A model generated the notes under the pieces. That model saw nothing but the letters and a program-made list of their open reading frames with translations, was not told the DNA's origin and did not search any database. A stretch of DNA of 32,250 nucleotides, taken from positions 1 through 32,250 of the forward strand of contig JBCAQO010000049.1 in the NCBI GenBank assembly GCA_039111635.1, written 5' to 3'. Origin of the DNA: Heterobasidion occidentale. Its lineage: Eukaryota; Basidiomycota; Agaricomycetes; Russulales; Bondarzewiaceae. Both the position numbers and the translations under genes were made by a program. Below, piece by piece: positions 10,671 through 19,886 of the stretch (positions are counted from its first letter, which is position 1; every line of letters begins with the position of its first letter).

Positions 10671-11590
10671 CTTTCTGAGAGCGACTTTCCTCCAGAATTG
10701 CGCTGTTTCCAGGCCACCTCCATCAATGTGATGCAGCTTTCTGAGAGCGACTTTCCTCCAGAATTGCGCTGTTTCCAGGCCACCTCCATCTATTGTCCTG
10801 TCGAGCTTTCTGAGAGTGACTTTCCTCCAGAATTGCGCTGTTTCCAGGCCACCTCCATCTATTGTCCTGTCGAGCTTTCTGAGAGCGACTTTCCTCCAGA
10901 ATTGCGCTGTTTCCAGGCCACCTCCATCTATTGTCCTATCGAGCTTTCTGAGAGCGACTTTCCTCCAGAATTGCGCTGTTTCCAGGCCACCTCCATCTAT
11001 TGTCCTGTCGAGCTTTCTGAGAGCGACTTTCCTCCAGAATTGCGCTGTTTCCAGGCCACCTCCATCTATTGTCCTATCGAGCTTTCTGAGAGCGACTTTC
11101 CTCCAGAATTGCGCTGTTTCCAGGCCACCTCCATCTATTGTCCTGTCGAGCTTTCTGAGAGCGACTTTCCTCCAGAATTGCGCTGTTTCCAGGCCACCTC
11201 CATCTATTGTCCTGTCGAGCTTTCTGAGAGCGACTTTCCTCCAGAATTGCGCTGTTTCCAGGCCACCTCCATCTATTGTCCTGTCGAGCTTTCTGAGAGC
11301 GACTTTCCTCCAGAATTGCGCTGTTTCCAGGCCACCTCCATCTATTGTCCTGTCGAGCTTTCTGAGAGCGACTTTCCTCCAGAATTGCGCTGTTTCCAGG
11401 CCACCTCCATCTATTGTCCTGTCGAGCTTTCTGAGAGCGACTTTCCTCCAGAATTGCGCTGTTTCCAGGCCACCTCCATCTATTGTCCTGTCGAGCTTTC
11501 TGAGAGCGACTTTCCTCCAGAATTGCGCTGTTTCCAGGCCACCTCCATCTATTGTCCTGTCGAGCTTTCTGAGAGCGACTTTCCTCCAGA
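10671..11590 (+). repeat. 69-bp tandem array, 14 cores, right side
   Basis: The core TTTCTGAGAGCGACTTTCC..TCCAGAATTG starts at 10671, 10737 and 10806 and then every 69 bp to 11565. The first interval is 66 bp and the next twelve are 69 bp. Units are almost identical; variants are CCTATCGAG for CCTGTCGAG in two units and a GAGTGAC in one. The unit is a multiple of three, so long open frames run through it on both strands; these are artefacts. The same unit type occurs once in the left array in the opposite orientation, so this is a local expansion. Confidence 0.95.
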
Positions 11591-12030
11591 AATGTGTTGC
11601 TTGTAGTCCCTCATTCTTTGCGTGCCACCCTACCATCAAGCGGCTGTAGTCAGATGGCGTCGCGTGGCTGTTGGGACACATCTGAGAGCGATCATCCTCT
11701 TAGAAAGGCATTGTCCTCATCTACCCTCCCGACGAGCAGCCTTCCGAGAGCGACTTTCCTCCAGAAATGCCGTGCCTGTAGGCCGTCGTTCTTTGCGCTC
11801 ACCCATTTCCATATATCTCTTGTCGAGCACCTTCCTCCAGAAATGCGTTACTCAAAATGCTGTCATTCTTTCTGATTCACCCACCGGCCGGAGTCAGACG
11901 GCGGCGCGCGTTTCGCGGATGTTGAGACACATATCTGAGAGCGACCTTCCTCCAGAAATGTGTTGTCCTGTCTATCATCCCGACGAGCAGCTTTTTGAGA
12001 GTGCCTTCCTCCAGAACTGCATTGTTCTTT
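11591..12030 (+). repeat. Degenerate core repeats between the 69-bp array and RNR2 relic
   Basis: Further cores in plus orientation occur near 11678, 11744, 11830 (partial), 11936 and 11995. The spacers match the left array in reverse, including the segment around 11610-11650 that mirrors the GATGGCAGGGTGGGACGCAA spacers at 4231 and 4741. The last core lies about 35 bp before the start of RNR2 similarity, the same order as in the left copy. Confidence 0.82.
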
Positions 12031-12054
12031 AGCCGTGATTTTTTGTGACTCCAC

Positions 12055-12726
12055 TGGGCAGCGCGTTGCTTCTACGCGTTCCATATTATGACGGAAGTTT
12101 TCCACGACGAGAACTGGACCTACGAAACGCGATGTTGTTGAGACCATCCCTTGCGTGAAGAGGAAGGCGGACTGGGCACTGCGCTGGGTCTCCGATCGTC
12201 GCTCCACATTTACCGAGCGATGAGTCTTCTTTGCCACAGCAGAGGATATCTTCTCCTCCGGTTCTTTCACCTCAATTTTCTGGTCGAAGAAGCCTGGCCT
12301 TGTGCTTATACCTGGACTCTCCTTCTCCTACGAACTCACCAGTCGCCACGAGGGATTCCACACTGACTCCGCATGCTTGTTGTTCAGCCATCTCAAGAGG
12401 CATCCACATCCTAACAGTCGTCCACATCGTCGTCGAATGCGTTGTTTCGAGGAGGAGCTCTTGACAGGTGAGTACATGTTGATCACTACTGTAGCATTTG
12501 ATGCTAATTGGATGTGGTAGATGCCTTCCTACGGGGCTGATCGGTATGAATGCCGAGCTGACGTGACAGTACATCGAGTTTGTTGCGGACCGCCTCGCTC
12601 ATTGCCCTCGGTGGCGAAAAGCATTACAATGCGACAAATCCCATCGACTTTCATGATCGCTTTGCAGAGCCATCTGTTTGAGAAGCCGGCGTCGCTGTGA
12701 CCTCCGCTTCTGCGTCGTCAAAGAAG
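12055..12726 (+). pseudogene. RNR2 (ribonucleotide reductase small subunit) fragment, right copy
   Basis: This is the longer of two decayed R2 fragments. Reading across frames gives [59 protein letters not shown] and [11 protein letters not shown]. After an intron-like gap (12468-12520, GTGAGT..GGTAG) come GLIGMNAEL, a stop, QYIEFVADRL, GGEKHYNATNPIDF, LFEK and AGVAVTSASASSKK. These are in the order of the R2 C-terminal half. Stops lie at 12221-12223 (shared with the left copy) and 12564-12566. The Leu-Ile insertion CTTATA at 12305-12310 and the deletion after the ENIHSE-equivalent block are also shared. Retention of an intron points to capture as DNA, not through mRNA. Non-functional; a working RNR2 must exist elsewhere. 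Confidence 0.88.
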
Positions 12727-12949
12727 GTTTGCATTGCGAGTGGGTTTGAACAACTCATAAATTTGCGATGTCACTTACACGTCTTTCTAGCATTAATGGC
12801 AATGTTGTTCTCCGCATCGGACTGTCACATTTGGTCCACTGCTCGTCACCTCATGGTCGCCTGGGGCTAGACCGTGACATTGTTTCTTCTGGATCTTTTA
12901 CCTGATACATACATATGGATATCGTCGCGCGTTTTGCGACTGCCGAGAC

Positions 12950-13215
12950 GTCTCTGAGAGTGCCTCCTTCCTCCAGAATACGGTGTCCCTATCTATCTCG
13001 TGCACCTCTCTGAGAGCGACTTTTTTCCAGAATGCGTTGTCCCCAGGCCGTCGTGCTTTGCGTCTCATCTTTCCACCGAGCAGCCGTGATCAGACGTTGT
13101 CGCGCGTTTCGCGGCTGTCGCGCCACATTCAAACCATTTTCCACAACGTTGCTCTTCTCACATAACCATCCATCCTCCCGCCGAACAGCTTTCTGAGAGT
13201 GATCTTCCTCTAGAA
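12950..13215 (+). repeat. Third, short core-repeat cluster
   Basis: Cores in plus orientation occur near 12952, 13010 and 13190, with a spacer (about 13040-13130) resembling those at 11620-11680 and 11890-11930 (ACCGAGCAGCCGTGATCAGA, TTTCGCGGCTGTCG). It follows the 3' end of the right RNR2 relic, so that relic is bracketed by cores in one orientation. No gene is visible at 12727-12950. Confidence 0.75.
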
Positions 13216-13226
13216 ATGCTGTGTCT

Positions 13227-14314
13227 TCAGGCTAAACGCGCACCCCATGTACAGCCGGCGGGTTGCAGCCACCGACCCACACACATCGTGCGCGCGGCCT
13301 CGAGAATTTGCTGATATACTTCCACGCAGGCGCCGAGGACCGACCCGCCTGTCAAAATCCACGGGACGCCCTCACGCTGCGACGCCTGGCCCAGGATCGG
13401 AGGAAAGAGAGACGCTGCAATGATGCCTTCGCGGAACCGCCTGACTTCTTCCTGGCCCAGCGATCAATGACCCAGATGAGGCCAGCACGGACGATGGACG
13501 GTGAACCGATACACCCACGTAAGCCCACCTGGCCGTCCTCGTCACCCGCCTTCTCGATAGTCGCGCGCGACCCACATCCCCCCTTCGCTTTCGGCTGTCC
13601 GATTGGGAGGGGTTTCGTGCCCTTGTACATGGCCTTCTGCTGAGCGGAGGTGCTCGCGTTGGAGTGGAGGTCTGTGAAATGGGGGGACGGGAGAGGGATG
13701 GCAACGACGGGGCGGACGTTTCGACCCATGGGAACGATCTGGGGAATGAGATGAGTCTGACCAAAGACGACGGCGAGCCAGAGGAGTCAGCTGAGACTCG
13801 CCACTATCTCTAGATTGAAACGTTGAGGGTGGATCGTCGAGTGATGAGTGTGGGTCTACACAGGCGAGTGTGATATGCGATGGATGGCTGTGGTTTGGGG
13901 ACTTGCGCTGCAGCCTTGCGAGTTGGCGAGGTGTAACCAATGCAGATTCGTCGCTGGAGTGGAGGGAGTATGAGGAGGAGCAGTTGCAGTGGCGCCTGAG
14001 GATGCCTTGCAGGCACGCCTCGAGCGGGACGGACGTGATGATCTTCGGGCTGAGCGTGGTCACCGACGTGTCGACTCGCGCTTAGATGGAAGCCCCCCAT
14101 CTTGAGGAGTGTGGTGCCCGCCAGACTGACCAAGCGCATGCATTCTGCTCGACGCCGGCTTGTTCGAGCTGAGAGGGCCGTGAGCACCACTGACAGTAGA
14201 GATTGGTAGATCCCGAGAAGGTGCGACATAAGCGAGACCCAAACGCTGAACGAGCGCCCAATCCTCAAACTTGCGTGAAGACCAACCCCATCGTCTGTGT
14301 AACCTGGATCCCAT
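13227..14314 (-). CDS. Gene G: unidentified 4-exon minus-strand gene
   Basis: Proposed exons on the minus strand are 14314-14131, 14080-13938, 13738-13529 and 13451-13227. Introns are 14130-14081 (GTCAGT..CTAAG), 13937-13739 (GTTACA..CCCAG) and 13528-13452 (GTGGGC..GCCAG). All junctions keep one frame, giving about 253 aa; an in-frame ATG at 14461 would add 49 residues. Third positions are strongly G/C, higher than in genes A, B or the transposase, which suggests an older host gene or a captured piece of one. Recognisable text includes RVDTSVTTLSPKIITSVPL, GRNVRPVVAIPLPSPHFTDL, RRFREGIIAASLFPPILG and GVPWILTGGSVLGACVEV. The last two could be membrane-associated. I cannot name the family. The 199-nt second intron may hide another exon. 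Confidence 0.42.
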
Positions 14315-14399
14315 GACGACAATCTCAGTGATCGACGCTCGCTCGTGGTGAGAGGATTCCTCTTCACTGCTGTGGGTAGTTGACTGACGCAAATGGGAG

Positions 14400-14843
14400 G
14401 TTTTGGAGAAGCTTCTGGATAGGCACACGAGCGGTTTTGTCAGATGGCACGACTTCGTCACGTGAGTGCCGTTTGCCCGGTGCTCGCGTCATGGCCTAAC
14501 GAGAGCGTAGGCAATGACGCGTCTCGGTATCGTGATTGATGAACGGGAGGGCTTGCGAGTCGTCTTGGCGTCCCAGAGATGGGGAAACGTCACTCTCCAC
14601 CGCGTGAGTACGGCCTTGAGAGAGAGTGATCTCACTCTGATCGTGGATGGCGGGACGTCAAAGCCGCATGGGCCGAAACTGGAACATCACGACCTGAAGC
14701 AGTGAGTATTCGCCACCATTTTTCACCTTGATATCACGCTGAAAATATTGCATAGCATTGGGAGTACGCTACGTGAAGTCTACGCCTGGGACTTGTCCAT
14801 GTTCGCGAGCGAGCGACCACAGATACATGGCAACCTGGTGTGA
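14400..14843 (+). pseudogene. Relic D: C-terminal module of a basidiomycete hypothetical family
   Basis: Three exon-like pieces are seen. 14400-14461 reads LLDRHTSGFVRWHDFVT. 14511-14701 reads MTRLGIVIDEREGLRVVLAS and ends KPHGPKLEHHDLK. 14756-14843 reads IGSTLREVYAWDLSMFASER. The second gap (14702-14755, GTGAGT..CATAG) splices in frame. The first (14462-14510, GTGAGT..CGTAG) leaves a one-base frame error, so the copy looks broken. WHDFV-x-AM-x-x-LG followed by a K/R-PH-P..H block and a terminal Tyr-x-Trp helix is a C-terminal arrangement I know from many basidiomycete hypothetical proteins. It recalls a HicA-like small fold, but that link is only impressionistic. The upstream part of the gene is absent. 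Confidence 0.45.
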
Positions 14844-15029
14844 ATGACGGGCTCTTTGTTACCTCGATCGATGTTAAGTTGCACGATGATTTCTTGTTCT
14901 CGCTTGGCCCCTGCGCGGCTGCCATATCATTACTGGGATGCCGTTCACACATGCCAGTCACTGGGGAAACTAACAATTCATTGCGTGCAAGTGGTCCACT
15001 GCTAAGTATGTATGTACAGGAGGCTATCG

Positions 15030-16063
15030 ATCAGCGACAACGAGGAGGCGTACACGGTGGCGGCGCGAAAACGGCGGCAGTGTCGACGGATACGAGAGCG
15101 GCGGGAGAGGGCCGATGACGAGAGAAGTGGGCGGCAGCGCCGAGGGAGTCGACAGCGAGACCCGCCAGCGTCGAGGGAGCCGCCAACGAGGAGGCAGGAG
15201 TTGCTGTGGAGGGAGCGGCGCCGTCGACGGGAGAGTCGTGCACGTCGAGGGAGGCGGACGTCATCGTCGAGGGAGGCGGGCGTTGTCGTGGAGGAGGAGA
15301 GATGAGTCGCCGTCGATGGAGCGGCGTCGTCCAGGCGGCGTAGTCCAGACGGCATCGTCCAGGCGCCGTGGTCCAGGCCGTGGTCCAGGCGGGGACATGG
15401 TCGGAGCGTGCAGGCGGCGGGGTCGAGGGAGCGGGCAGGGTCCAGTGAGGCGGCCGCGTCGTAGAGGGTGCCGGGCGTCCAGGCGGCGTCGTCGACGAGG
15501 AGCCGACAGGGTCTAGTGAGGCGGCCGCGTCGTCGAGGGCGGACGACGAGGCGTCGAGGGAGCCGTCGGTGAGGCGCGGCCGAGTCGGCGTCGTCCAGGC
15601 GGGGGCGTGCAGGCGGCGGGGTGGAGGGAGCGGGCAGCGTTCAGCGAGGCGGCCGCATCGTCGAGAGCCGGATGACGAGGCGTCGAGGGAGCCGTCGGTG
15701 AGGCGCGGCCGAGTCGGCGTCGTCCAGGCGGGGGCGTGCAGGCGGCGGGGTGGAGGGAGCGGGCAGCGTTCAGCGAGGCGGCCGCGTCTTCGAGGGAGCC
15801 GCCAGGCGGCGGCGTCCAGGCGGCGTCGTCCAGGCCGTCGTCCAGGTGGGGGCGTGGTCGGGGCGTGCAGGCGGCGGGGTCGAGGGAGCGGGCAGGGTCC
15901 AGCGAGGCGGCCGCATCGTCGAGAGCCGGATGACGAGGCGTCGAGGGAGCCGTCGGTGAGGCGCGGCCGAGTCGGTGTCGTCCAGGCCGTCGTCCAGGCG
16001 GGGGCATGCAGGCGGCGGGGTCGAGGGAGCCAGGTGCGTGGTCGAGGGAGATGAGGGCGACGT
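15030..16063 (+). repeat. GC-rich tandem repeat, 129-bp period in its second half
   Basis: The region is made of CGTCGAGGGAG, GGCGTCGTCCAGGCGG and GAGGCGGCCGC words. From about 15416 to 16061 a 129-bp unit is clear: the block GACGAGGCGTCGAGGGAGCC starts at 15545, 15674 and 15932, with a variant unit at about 15803. Since 129 is divisible by three, long Arg/Gly frames on one strand and Pro/Ala/Ser frames on the other run through it. No splice structure or conserved motif supports a gene. Confidence 0.85.
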
Positions 16064-16319
16064 GAGAGACGAGGGCGGCATCGTAGCCGTCATCCTCGTT
16101 TGGGACGGGGTGGAAGAGGAGGCCGCGGTGGGGGAGGCGTCCAGGAGGTGCCGTCGTCGTCAAGGGAGAGGTGACGTCGAGGACGAGGCGAGGGCGCTTG
16201 CGAGGCCGGGCCGACGTTAAGAAGAAGGCGTCGGGGAGGGCTGTGACGCGTCAGCGTAGCGTACTTGTTATGAGCAGTTATAATAATTAGCGGCTGTTAT
16301 TGCATAGATCGTATGGGCG

Positions 16320-16391
16320 AACGGTCTAGTCAAGGTGATGTCGAGGTGTCCACGGGGTTTGATGTTCGATTCCCGGTCTTTGCTGTATTTT
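16320..16391 (+). tRNA. tRNA-derived relic with intact A and B boxes
   Basis: TAGTCAAGGTG at 16327-16337 fits the pol III A box (TRGYNNANNNG). GTTCGATTC at 16364-16372 fits the B box (GWTCRANNC) 37 bp further on, and a T-run (TTTT) ends near 16391. The flanks GGTCTAGT and TTCGATTCCCGG resemble a tRNA (tRNA-Pro-like D and T arms). The acceptor arms do not pair, no anticodon stem can be drawn, and the T stem is interrupted by an insertion. A tRNA pseudogene or SINE head is more likely than a working tRNA. Confidence 0.33.
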
Positions 16392-16660
16392 GTAGCAGCT
16401 AGCAATCATTACTAATCACTCAGACACATCCGAGCTCGGATATATCCGAGGTGGCTGCCTCTGTTGGGATTCCAAATTGTCGGAGATTTCCGATTACACA
16501 CCTGGGACACTTTGACCGCCATAGCCACTGCAGTGACTAGTGACTCGGCGAGCCTCAGGCTACCAGCATCCTCATCATCCCCGTATCTCCATCTGCCGAA
16601 TTCCCAAACTCCTTTCAAGATTGCACTAGATTTGCTAGTAGTATAACCACTCTCCGTCCG

Positions 16661-16721
16661 CTTGCTCATTGCAGGTGACTGGATTTTGAGTGCACCGTCA
16701 TCCTTCCTTGCTCATTGCAGG
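16661..16721 (+). promoter_or_regulatory. Paired 15-mer CTTGCTCATTGCAGG upstream of gene B
   Basis: The 15-mer occurs at 16661-16675 and 16707-16721, about 120-180 bp before the ATG of gene B. The same word occurs twice, similarly spaced, upstream of the Plavaka transposase (22665 and 22707). The context is not otherwise repeated. It could be a promoter element or the edge of a small dispersed repeat. Confidence 0.35.
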
Positions 16722-16840
16722 GTCGTTGGACATCAAGTCGAGTCCTACGTTATTATTGCTCATACTACTAGGTCAGTTCGCATCGCCGTGTTTTTCTTGT
16801 TCCTCCATTGGTTTACTGTCTCATTGGGCACGTTGCAGCC

Positions 16841-19620
16841 ATGGCCGCCGTTACTTGTTGGCAAGCACGGCCGCTTGAAAACCTTCGCGAAATTCTCGAT
16901 TCTCGTCGATCCCTACTGCACGGCGAGCAGGTTGACGCCCTAGATTGTCTCTGCGTTGCTCCATTCCGCAATCACGATGAATTATGGATCTCCACACCAA
17001 ACATGGACTTTGTTCCGGAGGTCCCTGTGCACCCCGACGACACACCCTTCAGATATTTCGGAGACGGCATGCTTGGTGCATTTGAACATCTGAAGTGGCC
17101 ACAAGCTTTCGACCCAGTGGAGCCCCATTCCTATGCTGCGCCCATGAACCCGAGACTGAAGGAACTCCAGAAGGTCGACGATCATCATGGCTTACGAGCA
17201 CCGGACTTTCCAGTGGACGACAAAGAAGGCGGCCTTCCTCAATTCGAAGATCCGGATGCTGCGTGGTTTTCCTTCAAAGGAACGGACTTTCGTATCTGCG
17301 AGGAGCTGCCGCGCGCTTCAGTAGGAATCTTGTATGAGACAGTGCTCTCCCGCCTGCGCAAAGCGATGTTGGAAGTGCGTAGGATAGGAGACGAAATTGG
17401 GGCTCAAGAGTTTCCCGAAGGCACTCCGGCTGCTGTAGTCAATGCACACACGTCCAGCTACATGTACCAGAGACATCGATCTGAGGCCCTTTATCGTGCC
17501 TACGGTTCACTCTCGCAGATTCCAATGCCTTTCTCCGACACCGTCTTATGGTTTCGTGAGTTTCAGCGTATCCTGCTTGAATTACGCGCCTGGATTATCT
17601 ATATGCTGGTAGTGAAACCTCGTATGGAGGATCCTACGTTCGATTGCCCTCAACCTGTTCTTCCTCTTCGCGGTGTCATCACCTCAAGTTTGTCAATGCT
17701 TCGAGAGTTGTTCCGGATTGGGATCCCGGTTTGGTACATCCGGAGGCGCACCACTCTTACAACCCGCACACTTATCATCTCCGTCAAGACAGTCATCAGA
17801 ACCGGCATCTCCTTCAGCTCATCACAGATTTTTGAATATGCCAACCATCGCACCAAGGCCCCTCTCTGGGTGGAGGCGTCACACGGTGAACCGTTACGCG
17901 GCACCATTCAAGACAGGCTGCGAAAGTTTAGCTTGACCAGTCGACCAATTCTACTACCGCTGGAGATCTATTCTCCTGCAACGGTTGGGGAAATCGAGCG
18001 GCAAAATCCGCCTGTGTGTCGGAATCATGCTATGTCAGGGCCGGATATTTCGCATGTCATAGTCGATGAAATCCCGACCGAGCGTGACGTCAATAGCGAC
18101 GAGCGGCAGACCGCGATGATCAGCGCTTTCACTGGTAATGTTTATGGTAAGACTCGATTGACTAGGTCAGGCTTGTGTAACTGATGCACAATTTGTTTAA
18201 ATAGCCGCTAAGCTTGTACGAGATGGTCCTCGTTTCATCGATGACCCCGCTTGCACCATGTTTGAGACCACCACATCCGACTTTGTTGTGCTCGCGTCGG
18301 CCTATTCATCTAATGATCAGTGGCGTAGAAGTCTGTTGTCGAGGTCTCGCTCATCTGACAAGCGTGGTAAGTTCCCTGCGTTGCGCCTCTATGGTTTCAT
18401 TGTCACGCAACACACACAGAACATCGCCCACCATCGCCCGACGTGAAGAATGCTCCCAAGGTCCCAGATGTCCAATCAAACGCAAGTCATTCGCAAATTT
18501 CGAGTCCTCCGAAGACACTGGCGCCTCATAAGCAGCGTAGTAACAGCCATCGATGTCATGGTCCTTCTCCTAAAACAGGTCTCCGGGTTGTGCACCCCAC
18601 TTGGCTTCCCCCACTCGCCCCGGGTTGGATAAGCGTCTTCGAAGAGACCATGGATTTGGACGATGATCCAAATATGGCCCTTCAGTATCCTTCCCCCCCA
18701 TTCATCTGTTCTTTGCGGACAAAGGAGCCGTTTTTGGGCATAGAGTTCACAACTGGCTACGCATTCGCATGTGGTGTCTGCTGGAGGTTCTATGCCCTTC
18801 TAACCACTGTATGGTCCTGATGACGACCAGCCAATGGAGGATTGCATTAGAGGGGAGATATTACCTGCCAGACAACATGGTCAATTGTACCGTGAAGCCT
18901 CAATCCTCTTCACACGACATGGCTCGCTTACCACCATGGCCTCGCAAGACTAAAAAGGCTCGCTTGGAACCGCAAGTCGCGTCCAATGTCACCAGCGCTT
19001 CGTCGGTCGAGGTGCGCAAACGTAAGAAGGCCTTGGACAGACGTGTTGCAGATCGGGTCGACATAGGTGTCCGATTCCTGGTGCACGCCGGATTCGCACC
19101 ATACGATGACACTACATCTCCGCAATGGGGCAGAACCTTCGTCACTAGCAAGATGGCTCATGAGGATAAGGACCTCTGGGCTGAAGTAGTATGGGAGCTT
19201 TCGGTAGCTAATTTTCGTCTTGAACTCCTACAATTGGACAGGAAGGTTGTCATGGGTGTTTACTGTTACGAGGACAAACGGTATGCCGCCCAACGCGAAG
19301 GAAAAATCTGCCACATATGGGCCACGGGGGGTCTCAGCGTAGACTGGGAGCGTGAGAGTCGGTGGGTGGACCGACTTGTGATTGAAGATTGGGAGGCCAG
19401 GCGTGGTGCTGTGAAGGTAATGGCTGAAGTCCTCTGTGGATGGCCCGGCGGAAGTAAGCTTATGTGGCACAAGGATTACGATTCTAATTTCAAAGCTTTC
19501 ACAGACTTCGAGCATGCGGTGTTTCTCTTTTATACTGTCACGTTTCACAAGCATTGTGGGAGACTCCCTATTATGCCTTTATCGCAGCCCAAATCCCTCG
19601 CTCGTCACGTACATTCATGA
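16841..19620 (+). CDS. Gene B: large hypothetical agaricomycete protein, 3 exons, one frameshift
   Basis: The start ATG at 16841 lies in the strong context CAGCCATGG. Exons are 16841-18146, 18205-18366 and 18420-19620; introns 18147-18204 (GTAAGA..ATAG) and 18367-18419 (GTAAGT..ACAG) keep the frame. Within exon 3 the reading jumps from one frame (VCWRFYALL) to the next (NHCMVLMTTSQWRIALEGRY) near 18800-18806, which fits loss of one base. With it restored the protein is about 889 aa. Residues about 220-320 carry FQRILLELRAWIIYM, LPLRGVITSSLSMLRE and RIGIPVWYIRRRT, matching in layout the modules of gene A. Then come a Ser/Pro-rich linker, W-rich blocks (VCWRFYALL) and a C-terminal WHKDYDSNFKAF..HKHCGRLPIMPL. 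No catalytic motif recognised; function unknown. It converges with the deaminase gene. Confidence 0.68.
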
Positions 19621-19886
19621 TTTCGCATTTTTTTTTGCCCTCTCACGCAATAGGTTCATGTCGCAAGTCTGATGCCATTCAGAATGATATACATGTATCA
19701 AACAACGCCGTGTCTCGGATCGTGAAAATGCCGTCTCTCGTATTCGAAGTACCTTTCAACCGTTCTTTTCGATCTACGAATGGTGACTAAACGGCGCTAA
19801 TTAGAATGCGGAAGAAACCTACAAGCGCTCTCGGACTACCCCAGAAGCCTGACCTTCTGCATTTCAACACTCAAAACTGGCCGTCT

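Larger units (their letters stand above)
16064..16840. other. Gap upstream of gene B
   Basis: No protein gene is evident. It contains a tRNA-like pol III relic (16320-16391) and a pair of identical 15-mers (16661-16721), annotated separately. The last 100 bp should hold the promoter of gene B; no clear TATA box is visible. Confidence 0.6.

Noticed and set aside
10671..11590. CRISPR-like array
   Set aside because: The whole 69-bp unit is conserved with no variable spacers, the genome is eukaryotic and no cas genes are present. It is a minisatellite.
10545..11681. Long open frames on both strands through the 69-bp array (23-residue repeated proteins)
   Set aside because: The unit is 69 bp and lacks stops in several frames, so open frames arise on both strands at once. 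No start context, splice sites or related gene; a repeat by-product.
3775..12380. Treating the inverted RNR2 copies as terminal inverted repeats of a proven transposon
   Set aside because: No target-site duplication, defined ends or transposase between them; kept only as a hypothesis.
14400..14461. Mitochondrial-presequence-like start of gene G at 14461
   Set aside because: The opposite strand here encodes the recognisable GFVRWHDFV block of relic D, so the ATG at 14314 was preferred; not settled.
15002..16220. Arg/Gly-rich and Pro/Ala-rich proteins in the GC-rich block
   Set aside because: Frames follow the 129-bp period and low stop frequency in GC-rich DNA; no conserved motif or splicing.
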